DNA of 64,000 nucleotides from Gonium pectorale. Its lineage: Eukaryota; Chlorophyta; Chlorophyceae; Chlamydomonadales; Volvocaceae. This document shows, one piece after another, positions 12,301 through 23,900 of this stretch; the first letter of the stretch is position 1, and every line of letters begins with the position of its first letter. A program made the position numbers and the translations under genes. A model generated the notes under the pieces. The model made no database searches. It saw only the letters and a list, made by a program, of their open reading frames with translations, and was not told the origin of the DNA. The stretch lies in assembly GCA_001584585.1 (NCBI GenBank), contig LSYV01000015.1, positions 618,854-682,853 on the forward strand, given 5' to 3'.

Positions 12301-15079
12301 CAGTACCGGGCGGCGCCGGCGTTGGGGTAGCGCCGCGCGGCCCCGCCAGCCCCTCTCCCTGCAGTGGCCTCCGCCTGTGCCCGAGCACCCGGCTGCTGCG
12401 GTTGCGGCTGCCCGCCCGCACCTTGCTGCTGCGCCTGTGCCTCCACATGTGCCGCCCCCTGGGCTGGCGGCGCCACCGCCGCCCCAGCTGCCGCAGCCGT
12501 GGCCGTGGAGGCCACCGCCGGGGGTTGCGGCGCCGGCTCCTGCTCCCAGTACGCATTCCACTGAGGCAGGCCCTTGCATGAGAACAGTTGGTGATCCGAG
12601 ATGCTCGCCAGCGTGGCAGCGGAGCCATCCCAAGCCGGCACATTGAAGACGTAGATCGCTTTGTCCTGAGCGGCAGGGCCGGGAATGGACGAGCATGGTC
12701 CGTATTTTGGTTCAGCATTCTCTCGAGGTGAATCCGAGTAAGGGCCGTAGGCGCGGTTCTGCGCTGACGGCGGTTAACGAAAATGGCAGAAGCCAGGCCA
12801 GAGTCGGAAGGCCGTGCCAATCGTCGATGGCGACGATGGCCATCCGGCGACGGCCAATACGAAGGACGGGCTGACGGATGCAGCGCGTCCTCGTCTTGAG
12901 GAGATACGCGTGTGTGAACCCGCACGCGCTATACAAAGCGCTACACCGGTGGTGAAATCTAGCCAAACCATCAAGCACACAGCAGGACTGTGTGACCCGT
13001 GGGTCGGCCCGCACACCCCACCTGCGTCGCCACCAGCAGCCGCAGCGCGCCCCCGAAGTAGCCGAAGCGGACCATGTTGTTCATGCCCCAGAAGCCGCCT
13101 CGCACAGGAAAGGCAAACGTCGCCAGCCGAGCAAGGCAGGCGGGCTGCACCACCGGAGCGGCCTCCGCCGTGGCGCCGGTTGAGGTGGCCGGCCCCAACG
13201 CCGCGTCACCGCCAGCACCGTCGCCCGCAGGTGCAGGACCCTGCCGCACGTGGGCGTAGATGTACAAGAAGCCGCGGTCGCCGCCTGGATGGGGGAAGGC
13301 GCGGGAACATATGAGATATGATTGCCTTGGCAGGCGCTTCCGCATTCCAAAAAAGGCAACACGTGGCAGTCCAATGCAGGTGCAGTGAAACCCCAAATTC
13401 CCCGACGTCCTGTACACCACCACGTAAGTGCAGTGAGGCACGCGACTGTGCCCTTTCGCTCGTCCCACGGGTCAGCCGGTAGGATCCCACACGGCCGCCC
13501 ACCTGCCGCCACGAACCGCCCGTCGGGCGATACCGCTATGCTGTAGTGACTGGTCTGAAGCTCGGTGGAGCAGACCTCTACAAGCGGCCCGGGTCGCCCC
13601 GGCGGCGGTACTCGGCAGATGGCGAGCCTGCGCGACGGACGTGGTCCCAGGTTCATGGCTGTCACAGCGGCGAGCTGGGTGCTCCCGAACTAGCGGCAAG
13701 ACAGGGCTGGTGTGCTTTGGTGGAAGCATCCAAGCCGGTCAGCGCGCTGCACAGCTACACACTACACACTACACGCGGCCAAGCCAAGCCTAAATCCACG
13801 TTCGCAGTCATCGGTGTGCCGCGCGGGTACAAGGCCATCCGCCGTGCAGGAGCATGAACATTCAGTTCCGACGCCGCCCTTGGCTGCCCCACTACGGCAC
13901 CTCGCTACACGTCCCCACAGCGGCGGCCTTCCAAGCGCCCCACTTGCTGGCATCCGCTACCGCTGGGCGATCCACTACGCACCACTACGCACGTCCCCGT
14001 CCCATCTATGTCTATTTGCTTGCCTGTTGGGTCCACCAATTAGCATCTCGAGGTCCTCATCCTGCCGTGGCTGCCAGACCGCTGGCATTGCGGGCTGCTG
14101 CGCAGAGGAGGCCGAGACGGCCGGGCGGGCACCGCTCCCGGACGGTGCTGCGGCCTGCCGAATGCGAGCGGGCTCTGACTCTTGCGATGCGGGGCTGGCA
14201 GGTACGCCAGGGCTCAGCTGGCGGGGTGGGCCGGTGGGCTGCAGCGCGGGCTGTGGCGGTGGCGGTGGTGGAATGAGCGCGAGGCAGTCCATCGTCTGGA
14301 AGTGCTCAGCCCTGTTTCGGGCGAGAAGGATTGCGGTGGGAGGGGGCCGCACCGCAGCAAGCAACGGAAGACTGGAACGGCCGAAGGAAGGAGTTCAGGG
14401 CGGGGTGCAACCGCTGCGTTGCGCACGGGATGACGCAAGGAGCAGCTGGTACTTGTGAATTGTTGCGGCCGTTGGTGGGTGAACAGGAGGCTGATCCAGT
14501 CCTGCGGACCCGAAGCCACACATGTGGGGACGAGACCACACGAACGCACAGATCCGCTTACTTTGTGGTGCAGCTGTATGCACCGCATGCGTCCGGCAGC
14601 GCGTACAGCATGCATCCCCGTTGCGTCGCGGTGGGGAGCTCCGACGAGTCCCCGTCCAGCTCTCGCTCAATGGCGAGGGCCAGCGTCGACACCCTCTTGG
14701 TCGTAGCGCGCCTGTACTCATCGTCGCTGTCGGAGTCGCTCGTGTCGCCGCCGTCAGTTGTCTCCCCCGGCTGCGCGGCGCCGTCCACCGCCCCTGCAGC
14801 GGCACCCTCCTGGTCGTCTGCCTCGCCGTCATCGCTGCTTGCAGAGGTCGATCCTTCGTCTCCGCCGTCTCCTTCAGTGCCCGCTTCGTCCCCCATGTCG
14901 CCGGAAGACCCGTCCTCGAACTCCCCTTCCCCAAACTCTTCTTGCATCCCTCCTAGCCAGTTTGCGAGTAGAGCAGCATCGTCAAGGTTTAGGAAATGCG
15001 GCGCGACCTCCGCCTCGTCCTCCCCTCCGCTTTCACTGCTAGATGCGCTGTTAAGGTCGTCGCCATCTTCAACCTCCAT
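9355..15079 (-). CDS. WD40-repeat protein with acidic N-terminus
   Basis: Ten exons join in phase with canonical sites: 15079-14562, 14311-14037, 13658-13503, 13284-13022, 12665-12225, 11998-11829, 11492-11357, 11105-10933, 10521-10203 and 9903-9355. They total 3,000 bases and 999 residues. Residues 1 to about 115 are Asp/Glu/Ser-rich. From about residue 265 on there are degenerate WD40 blades: SIAVSPDGRFVAAGGDRGF, LRLLVATQDKAIYVFNV, LNCVESSPDGRWLAVGCDE, CKFNHESSRLAASFDALF with FVFDVPRRQLLF, and a last one near LTGLITTADGRLLLTTK. An Ala/Gln/Pro insert sits in the fifth exon. The order of blades resembles the plant transducin-type WD40 proteins of unknown role, but this is tentative. The last 180 residues form a separate module with FRAAVQALLLGAA and LPHDALEHVIAAAS. 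A scaffold or adaptor role is inferred from the fold alone. ATG at 15079 is the first in frame; the upstream extension would need a TTG start. Confidence 0.88.
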
Positions 15080-15220
15080 ACTTTGAAATGCAAACAAAGT
15101 TTTAAGGTGTACACTCCGTCAGAAACATTTTAATTTGCGTCAGGGGTTTATAACGGTTGAACGGTTGCATGGCCGTACGTTATGCGACACGTCATGACCA
15201 TCAAACCTTTGTGCCTTGCA

Positions 15221-15300
15221 CGCCTTGCACTTGGTGCATGGGTTGCACGGGTTGGGTGCACGCCTTGCATTTGGTGCATGGGTTGCACGGGACGGGGTGC
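15221..15300. repeat. 40-bp tandem duplication
   Basis: Two adjacent 40-base copies start with CGCCTTGCAC/TTTGGTGC. The first 31 bases of the two copies differ at one position and then diverge. It lies about 140-220 bases upstream of the WD40 gene start codon and might overlap its promoter. Confidence 0.85.
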
Positions 15301-15773
15301 CAGCTTCTGCGGTGTGGGATGCCCAAGCTTCTGCAAGCTCGGCGGTTGTCCAGCTGCATTAAGACGTACAACCCTGCTCAGAGCGTCCTTTGGGTTACCT
15401 CTTATGTACTGCATGCTTTCCATGGGAGGCTGTAACGAAGATGACCGCCAGGATAACAGTTGCAGCCCCCGGACGAATGACCGTAGTTTGCGGCTGGGCG
15501 CGTGCACGCGTTCAGGTTAGCATTTCGCCCTCTTCATCTGCTGCTGTCACCAACTGACATGGATTAATGCGCATGCGCGTCCAACTCCATGTTACAAGGA
15601 TGTCGAGTACCATGTTGCTGAGTGGCTGCCAAAACGCTGGAGCGCTGCAGCTAGGAGGCATGCCCATGCCAGGGTCGCGTGCCACATCGCGCACAGGAAA
15701 ACAACTAGTGGCAATGGAGTGCAGCGTGCTTGCACGTACGGCGCACCATTCTGAAGATACATCTTACATGCAT

Positions 15774-15778
15774 ATCGA
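15774..15778 (-). terminator. putative poly(A) signal TGTAA for eIF1
   Basis: TTACA on plus, TGTAA on minus, about 450 bases downstream of the eIF1 stop codon. A further match lies at 15592-15596. Confidence 0.4.
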
Positions 15779-16225
15779 CATGCACATCACAACATGGTCG
15801 GCGAGAAGCAAACAAAGGGTACCAGAGGCGAGAGTCTGTCCAGCACAGCTGGATGCAAGCATTCAACATGGGGCCCCTCAAAACGTGGAGCACTCCGAGT
15901 CCCGCAGGGGGCCTTGAGCTGCCCAGTTCCACCCAGTTCCAGCAGCCCCGCATTTGCACAGCAGCAGCGCAATAACAACTCATATTCGCAATCATGAAGG
16001 TCAGCACTTCAGAGCTCAGTGGTGGGAAGTCCCCCGACGCCATGCTGGCAAACCCCTATGCGTGCAAGCCTCCTGCATGCAACAGACGCCGGGCCGAGCG
16101 GCCCCAAATGAACCCCTTGACTTCACTTTTAATCGTGGAACAAGGACAGGGAGAGCCGTAGCAAACCCTACGGGAAGACCCGCCAAGAAAATGGCGGCTA
16201 GATGGCGGTGCTCTCCTCGGCGCGA

Positions 16226-16828
16226 CTAGAAGCCGTGAATCTTGATCTGGTCCTTCTTCACGAGCTTCTGGCCAAGCAAGAAGTCACTGACATTCTTGCG
16301 CTGGTCGCCCTGAAGCTGGATGACCTTGCCGAGCTCGGGATCTTCGACGACCGTGCCGTTGCAGCAGAACTCCTTCTTGAGGGCCTTCAGCACTTTGTTG
16401 TAGTCGTACCTAGAGAAGAATAAGGCATGGAGCCGGAGGCCAGGTCAGGATGGTCGAGATTCGCGCGTTCCAAGAAAGCTGCCAGCGCCTTCCGTAAGCA
16501 GCCAAGGTGCAAGTTATGTAGCTGAGATGGAAAAGATGTCGACAAGGCAGACCTTTCCGCATTAAAGAAAGGGCAACGCTGACTAGGTCTCAAGGCGTGG
16601 CACACTCCCCCGCGGGCCGCCCGCAAGCCCTTGTCAGATGCCGACTTACTTCTCCTTCAGACCCTGAACGGTCGTCAGCGACTTGCGGCCGTTGCGTTGC
16701 TGCACGCGGATGTGCACAGCATCCTCTCCCGCGCTACCCTCGTCTGCGCCCGCGCTATCGGCGAGCGGGTCGAATCCAACGCCAAGGTTGGAGATGTCGC
16801 CGGGCAGCACGATATCGGGAGCGCTCAT
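16226..16828 (-). CDS. SUI1: translation initiation factor eIF1 (SUI1)
   Basis: Two exons, 16828-16650 and 16409-16226, join in phase (AA|G, Lys) to give 120 residues, close to the usual eIF1 length. After an alga-type N-terminus (MSAPDIVLPG...) comes the SUI1 domain: IRVQQRNGRKSLTTVQGL, then KKEFCCNGTVVEDPELGKVI, then LQGDQRKNVSDFLL, ending DQIKIHGF and TAG. eIF1 binds the 40S subunit near the P site, keeps the scanning complex open and discriminates against non-AUG or poor-context start codons in the cytosol. The intron splits the domain after GLKEK. ATG at 16828 is the natural start: an upstream frame extension has no conserved sequence. It lies on the same strand as the 5MP gene about 4.1 kb upstream (to the right); the partial RCC1-like gene lies between them. 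Confidence 0.97.
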
Positions 16829-18830
16829 GTAAGCGGGAAAGCGGTGGACTTCGGCGGACGCTGCCGGCCTAATAAGTAGTGGGCTGCGGTGTATTTGTAC
16901 AAAGACAGAACAGAGAGTAAAGGTAGAAGTGTGAATTTGACACAACAGGCCTCGGCCAGGCTCTAAATGGTCCCCTCGTCGTACTGCCGTACATTTTTTT
17001 GCGGCCTCGTTACCTACAGCTCGTTGTGCGTCACCTGAAATGTCTAAATCGTCTGTCAAGACCGCTAATACGCATAATAACTGACAGGCAGGTCTGGGAG
17101 ACGTGTGAACGTGGGACGCATGTGGCAAGTTGCCCACCCCTTGCGTGGCCCACGCAGTATGGACATCCACGCTGTGCGTCCCATCCCCCGTGGAGCATGA
17201 ACGCCTTGAGCTGCCCAAACGCGGTTTGACACTGGGTTTCCGCGGCAACAGCCCTCCCGGAGACGACGGGTCGGGGCCCGCGGGGCTGCAGAAGAGGATC
17301 GACGCAGACAGGGAAACAAATATTGGCGGTAGCGGGGCCCGTGGGCTCCCTCTCGGAGTGGTTATGGCCGTCAACTTCGCTGGGTCCACCCTGGGGCTTG
17401 CTGTCTTCAACGCATTTTGGGGGCCGGGGACGGGTGGGCGGGAGCGGGCGGAAAACGGAGCGTCCCGGAGTTTGTGCGACACAACCCTTAGGTTCCCTTC
17501 GTCGTTAGGCGCCATTGGGAGTAAGCCTTTGGAACCTTCCGAAATGCTTCACAATCCCTTCCTTTTGCCCTTTACCCGGCCATAGATGCTCAGCTGTTTG
17601 TCCTGGCCTGCCCTATGAGAAGCTTCACCCAACGGGGCCTCCGAAGGAAGTTGCGCTCTTCAAGCTTACATTCGTGTTCCCCCTAAGCTTTGGCGCTGTG
17701 ATCTTGGATACGGAGCTCGCCAGTGGCATGGTATGGCAAAGCCACAGCCCAAGGGCCAGTGGCAAAGCCCCAACTTACGCACCTGCGTATACTCCCAACA
17801 CACACACCCTGCGGCCATACGTCTGCCTAGTCATGAGCATTGTGCAGTTGCTGCCCGTGCACCAGCAGCTCAACACCCCCTGCAACACCCCTACACGCCA
17901 CAGCAATAGCTGGTCCGCCGCACGTCCCCTGTCCGAGTGTCGGGGTTTAATAGGTGCCGTGACGTAGTACCGCCGCGCCTGTGTTCGTGCTGGTTCCGGA
18001 GCTTCTACGGCATGGGGTATGCCTGCTGGTCGTGTGCTGTGCGCTCTCTCTGGTTCTCTCGCCTCGTCCCCTCTCTTGAGCTTCTCGGTGGCTCTCACAT
18101 CATGTAACGTTACAGTGGTCTCGTTGCGCTTCCGTGGCCTCGACATGTAGTGGTCCTCGGTTCGCTCGGTCGTAGTGCGCTCTGGCAGCCAGGTCGTTCC
18201 CAGATGCCTTGTGACGGGATTGTTGTCCTGTTGCCACTTTCTGTGAGGCGCCAAGCCGAGCACGCTGCATCACTGCACGTAGTATAGCACGACACGAGTG
18301 CCTAGACGCCAGCTGCCATCCGCTGCGCGCTGGCCGCCGGCAGCCTGGCCCTCACAGTCGGGGGCGCGACCGTGTCCGTGAAATCCCACTACGGAGACTA
18401 GGTGCTGCGGACACTGCAAAGGGGCGGCGAGCCTGCCGTCACGGCCGCCGCCGCGGGTTGAGCAGGGCCTCAGGTGGGGCAGCCCTGATACCATGCCTAT
18501 ACCAGGTTTAGCCTGAAACTTTAGCCGTGCATGGCGCCTGGAGCTGGGAGCTGTGATTACATTAGCTTTCGTGTGACATGTCCGGTTTTATCCCACACTG
18601 CCCGGGACCGCCCTGGCCCTGCAGCTCCTACCAGCGCTGGCCATCACGGAAGCGGGTGCGCTGCTCGCGTAGCACAATGTAGCACGTCGGCGACGAATGC
18701 GAGGGCGTATCCGCAGTCGCCCCTTTTACATCCGCGCCTTGATCCTCCCCTGGCGCAGCTGGGATCAGCGGTGGGGACGCTGGCATGGGCGGCGGCAGCC
18801 CTGCCCCGATGAGCTGGTCGCCCCCCCCCC
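16829..18830. other. intergenic or unresolved 5' part of the RCC1-like gene
   Basis: No complete gene is supported. A short plus-strand segment at about 18312-18377 (reading AAGSLALTVGGATV) has the hydrophobic spacing of an RCC1 strand and could be an upstream exon or remnant of the next gene. A hydrophobic plus frame near 17985-18150 is also open but unassigned. Confidence 0.35.
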
Positions 18831-19989
18831 CGGGCTGCTGCGCACAAAGCTGTGCGTCACGCACGCCTCCGCGGGGAGCGTACATTCGCTGCTGGCGCTG
18901 TCCGATGGCAGCGTGCACGTGACGGGCGCTAAGCGTAGCCAGCGCTTCTCCCGGAACATGGGCACCAGCATCGCCTTCTGGACCGTGGTGATGCAGGTGC
19001 CGGGCGAGAGGGAGGGCAACCTGCGGCCCCGCAGACCCTTGCTGCGAAGGGCAAGCTTGCACGTGCTGCGGGCAGCTGCTGACGCGAGCGCACGGCATCA
19101 GCCAGCCGGGCGCCTTGGGACGCTGTAGCGTCTCCGCGACGCTGCGACGCATTATGAGTACGGGTATGGGGCGGCCAAGCAAATGGTTATTACGTGGCAA
19201 GTAGGGCCGCAGAGCAGCCCCGGTAAGATGGGATGGCTATGGTGCTGTCGCAGATATCACGCAGTAAACCCCTAAACATACCCAGGTGCAGCTTTGTTTT
19301 TAGCTGCCTGTTCCGAGCCGGCGGGTGCTGCTGGCGGAGGCGTGCGGCCCGGGCGCCACGTGCTGCGTGTCGACCGACGCGGGCGCGGTGTGTTGGGCGG
19401 ACGACCGTCCCAGCTACAGCTGGACGGAGCGCGGCTGGTGTGCTGAGCACGCACCCTCGCCGTGTCACCTGCCGCAGCTGGACGGAGTAGAGATCCGGCA
19501 GGTGGGGAATGAGGGGACATGCCATACCGGACATGCCATACCGGGAGCAAATGCTGTGGGAGCGCGGGATTGGGAGAGCGCGAGGGGGACCTGCATCTGT
19601 CGCCGACACGCGCACTGGACGGATGCGCACGGGGGAAAGTGAAGGCGAAGGGGGACGAGTTCTGTCACCGGCCGGGAGCTAGCGCTGTGGTACCCCTCGC
19701 CCGCTGCGTTTCAACACACCCTCCTGCGGCTGCCGCCCGCGTCCGCCCCTGCGGCCCGCGCGTATCGCTCCAGATCGCCTTGTCCGAGTTCTACAGCTTG
19801 GCTCCCGCGCTGGCCTCCCACGGACGCATCTTGACTTGGTGCGTCTCCCTGGCCGAGCCCAGCTGGACAGACGCCTACCGGGAGCCCCGCCTGGCGGCCA
19901 CCGCGCCGGGCGCCATCGCCATCGGATGGGCGGTGCGGGACCTGTATGTCACAATGCCCAAGGGGACAGCCCAGAGGACGATACCGTGA
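18830..19989 (+). CDS. RCC1-like beta-propeller protein, 5' end unresolved (possibly a gene fragment)
   Basis: Three exons join in phase: one ending at 18996 (MQ|GTGCCG), 19304-19501, and 19774-19989 (TGA). The translation carries three RCC1-type strands: SVHSLLALSDGSVHVTGA, GPGATCCVSTDAGAVCWA with PQLDGVEIRQ, and FYSLAPALASHGRILTWC. This pattern of a histidine or similar residue, L-A-L, xxxG and a final V-x-x-W is typical of RCC1/BLIP-II repeats. RCC1-like proteins range from Ran exchange factors to secreted or membrane proteins; three divergent blades do not tell which. No convincing start codon or complete seven-blade propeller was found, so this may be the 3' part of a longer gene whose first exons lie in 17900-18830, or a decayed copy. 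Confidence 0.55.
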
Positions 19990-20215
19990 TGGATGAGTGT
20001 AAGCGGGCCGAAGCCGCGCGCGCCTAAGGAGGCGGGAAAGGAGGAGCCGAGCAGGGCGGGCATGCACGTACCTTCCGAATGTATTTGTCCTACGGATGTA
20101 CCGTTTGCACAGGTTTTGCGAGGGTACCAGGATTGCCAGTACTGCTGGCGGAGGGGGAAATTAGGAGCGCTGTAGAGATGGCGGGCTCGCTCTAAGTGAA
20201 CAAAGGCGTATTGGA

Positions 20216-20220
20216 TGTAA
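20216..20220 (+). terminator. putative poly(A) signal TGTAA
   Basis: TGTAA lies 227 bases after the TGA of the RCC1-like gene, the first match downstream, at a typical distance. Confidence 0.45.
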
Positions 20221-20384
20221 GTGCTGTCTCAGGGGCAGGTTGCCAGGGTGGTTGGGGCATTGTGCTACGGTAGTGCGAAACAGGAGGAGCCTAGGATCCC
20301 TCTTTCTGTGCAGGTTTCCCTTTTTCCTAGGCAAAATTTGGCACATGTAGCGCGCTAAGGAATCGCATTAAATATCGTAGTACG

Positions 20385-20395
20385 TGTAATTTACA
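20385..20395. terminator. overlapping opposite-strand poly(A) signals (TGTAATTTACA)
   Basis: A perfect 11-base palindrome contains TGTAA on both strands between two convergent genes. On minus it lies about 540 bases past the 5MP stop; on plus it is a second option for the RCC1-like gene. Confidence 0.45.
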
Positions 20396-20930
20396 CAGGG
20401 ACCGAATATGCGGCGGGGGCTTCCGTAAGCTCCCGAGCCGTTTGGCTGCGGTAGCCACCTCCCAAGCTCCCATCCCCTGCACGTGGCCAAGCTGCCCATG
20501 TGGGCATAACACCTGTCCTCCCATGCGCATAAATGAGAGTTTGCCCGCGAGTACGTCAAGAAAGCACGTCCGCTGCAGCTTTGCCCTTTTCCGTGCAACC
20601 CCACACCAGTCGCTTGCAGAGTCGTCAAACAGTCAAGGGAAAACCTGTAAGGCGCCTGCGCAATACCGTTGAACCCTGCCGCTGGTAGGCGTCGCCACGC
20701 AGCCCATCATACCCCGCCTCGTCGGACTCACCCCCTACCCTGTCCACTGAATCCCAACGCGCCCCACTGTCTGTGCAACCCAATCTCTCCCAAAAAAGCT
20801 TCCCACTCCTCCCCAAGACAGAACAATCTGTATGTCTACCAGTCCTCTCCTGACCGCAACGCGGCACGACTCCCGCATCTATACGCCCCATGCAGTGCGC
20901 ACTGCCCTGCATCGCCTGCTGCCCTGTACT

Positions 20931-23900
20931 CTAGTCGTCCTCCTCCTCCTCCGCCTCCTCCAGCCACTTCATGAACGGTTCGATGTCCTTCAGGAATACG
21001 GCGCGGCCCTTGGCGTGGCTGCCCTTCTTGTACCAGTGCTGGATGGTGTCCTCGCCCACGATCTCCGCGTTGTAGAGCAGCTTGACAATGTCGGAGAAGC
21101 ACTTGAGCATGCGCGTGTCCTCGTAGCAGAACACCTGCAGGGTACAGCCGCGGCGAAGGGGCGGGCGGGGTTCAGTAGCGACAGCAACAACAGTCGATCG
21201 TGGCGGCACCAGCAACAGCTCTGGGACTAGATTTCACAGGAAACAGGTCGAGAACGTTCTGGCATTTGGGGGATGCGCACGTCGCATTGCCCACTGCGCA
21301 GACGCACGTTTCGGCTTCTACACACTTTTCTTTCACAGACAGGCCCATCGTGGGTGCGTGTGAGGCACCGACAACGGCCCCGTCACTCGACCCGCCGGAC
21401 TCGGCGACAAAACCCGGCCCAAGCCACCTGGATAGTGTTGAGCAGCGCCAGCTCGGCCTTGGAGTTGGAGGCGAACTCTCGGAACAGCTTGCCGTAGTTC
21501 TTGAGCTTCTGCACCAGCGACTGCGTGATCTGCTGCTGGTTCTTGCCTGTCAGGTTGATGCTCTTCATCAGCGCCAGCCAGCTCACGCGCAGCACCTGCC
21601 GTGGAGGGGCCGGGAATACACACCGTTCAGGCCTTTTCCATGGATCAGGCCTGTCCAGTCATGCCAATTTACGGCCCACCAGTTCGCATTTGGAGCACCG
21701 CCATGCCTAGGCAGCGCTCTCAGCTTGCATGCGAATTTCCTACAACTTTGGATTCGACATTTTTTTTGCGTACAGTATCTGACGCTCACCTCGCCGTCCG
21801 GAATGTTGCTCTCGCCCTTCTTGGTCTTGGCAATCGTCACCACCTCGGCCACGCTCAGCGGCGGGTCGGCCATGATGGCCTCCGTGAGGGCGGTCTGCAG
21901 CTCGGTGACGCGCAGGTCGATCTCCCGCTGCACGTCCCAGTCCACCAAGGCCGTCAGGTTGGCGGCCTGGAGAAGGGGTAAGACGGGCAAACGTAAGCCC
22001 AACTTGCAGCACATCCAACTAGGGGACAACAGGAGGGAGAGCCACGAGGAATGACGTGGAGGTGGGAGGACTGGCGAAAGGGTTAAGAGAGGACGCAATG
22101 CTCGGCTAGTGCGGTATTGCATCGCAGGGGACGACGCCACAGCCGGTGTGGGCCGCAGGAGAGGGTGCGCCTGCGGTGCCGCCGGGTGCCTGGCCAATCG
22201 AGCGCAACCGGTGTCGGGACGGACCAAAAGGCATCACCATAGCTTCCGTAGCTTAGCATACGCCCGAAACCAATGGCACCCAGCCGCCGCACCCCGCAGC
22301 CCCACCTTGAGCAGCGCGTGCAGATCCGCGGGCGCGCGCTTGTTGGGCGGCGCAAAGTCCGCCAGGCGGTTGGCGATGTGGGCCTTGGTCAGGATGGACA
22401 CCAGGTCGTCCAGCGAGTCCTTGGCCAGGAACTCCTGCGGGTGGGGGAGGGGAGGGGAGGCGGGGCCGTGAATAGGACGGTGGAGAGGGGGGTTCACTCA
22501 AACCGACGATGTTCCGGCTCACGGGTGGAGGCAAGCGGTTATGCGACGGCTGACAGACTCATGGGTCTCGACGTTAACGCCGCTAGTCCGCGTCACAGCG
22601 GGTTTGCAGCTGAGGGCTTGAATACGGGCCGGCACCGGGGCAAAAGCCCTGAGACACCACCCGCGAGGCGCTGCAAGTGCGAAGAAGCCACACGCTTGCA
22701 CGGTGTTTGGTATCTTGCAGCAAGCCCCACGAGCATGGTATTCCGTCAGGCCGTGCTTCTTACCACCAACGCTCCGCATCGAGGGCATCCCCTAAACCCA
22801 CTTCCGCCGGAAGTACAGGCAACACGTACAGCCACTTTCCACGACCTTGACGGCCCCCACTCCACAACATACGCCCCGCACCCCTTCCCAACCCACGAGT
22901 CCCCCCTTGACTCCTCGCACCTGGAAGAACTGGATCATGACGTCCAGCACCGTGCCCTTGGCCACCAGGCGGTCGTTCAGCAGCGCCGCAAAGATGTTGG
23001 CGGGCACTACGCCGATCTTCCAGGTAAACGTCAGCGCAAGGGCTACAGGGAGCGAGAGGGGACGCGGCGCGGCCCGTCGACAAAGGGCGCGATGGCTGGG
23101 CAGATGGATGTGGGGTGGAGCGGCCCAAACAGAGGGGGCCGCATGCAGGGGCGTTCGGGCCGGTGCAGCGGAGCCGCGGGGAAGGGAGGCCGCACTGACC
23201 CGGTCTGGTCAGGCCAAGCGCCCAACCGTAAAGCACCGCTGCCACCGAGAACTCGAACACCTCCTAGCCGACCCGGCACGTGTTTGCCGGCACGGCGCAC
23301 ACATGCGACACGCAGACGTACGAGGGGACAGAGCTCCCTCACTGCAGCCACTGCAACTTACGCGCAGGTTCCCTACCCGCATGCGCAGGCCAGCGCAAAT
23401 TAGACAGCGTACCCGCCAGGACGCATCCAAGTGCATGGACCCAACGCCTGCTAGGCTATGCTGCTGGTCTCGCCACGCGGCCAAGCCGGTGGACCGCGTG
23501 GTGGCGTTTGGGTGCGGCCCTGGCCGCCGACCCGCGGGTCCATGCACGCCTATGTGCTTGTCGCACCCGACTGCATGTGCGGCCTTGCTGCGCCTACGTC
23601 ACGCAAAGCAAAACCCCTCCGCCCCAAGATGGAGCAGCAGGCGGCCGCTGTTCTGTTCAAGGCTGGTGCAACCCTCCCTGCCCTTCGCTACCGTCTCACA
23701 TGGGCGCCAAGGTACCAACCAGCCCTTCCAAGGGCCCCCTAGAATCCCCCGCTCCCCGCCGCCTACATCCCATCATCGTTGCCCCCCGTCCTCGTCACCC
23801 CTCCCCACGCCGTGGTCGCTGAGATGCCCATACAGGCCCTATGCCACCTGCCCGACCCCGCCCGCAGTGCGCCGACCCACCAATGCCCAGCTTCTTGCGG

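Larger units (their letters stand above)
15080..16225. other. intergenic: WD40 gene 5' region and eIF1 3' UTR
   Basis: No gene is supported. It contains the 40-bp tandem duplication at 15221-15300 and minus-strand TGTAA matches at 15592-15596 and 15774-15778, one of which probably ends the eIF1 transcript. Confidence 0.5.
19990..20930. other. convergent 3' region between the RCC1-like and 5MP genes
   Basis: No gene is supported. It contains plus-strand TGTAA at 20216-20220 and the palindromic TGTAATTTACA at 20385-20395. Confidence 0.5.

Noticed and set aside
16387..16423. Plus-strand frame over eIF1 exon 2
   Set aside because: It is the reverse complement of the SUI1 domain.
17130..17585. 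151-codon plus-strand frame and an opposing minus-strand frame
   Set aside because: No splice partners, no conserved motif, and both strands are open equally, as expected by chance at this GC content.
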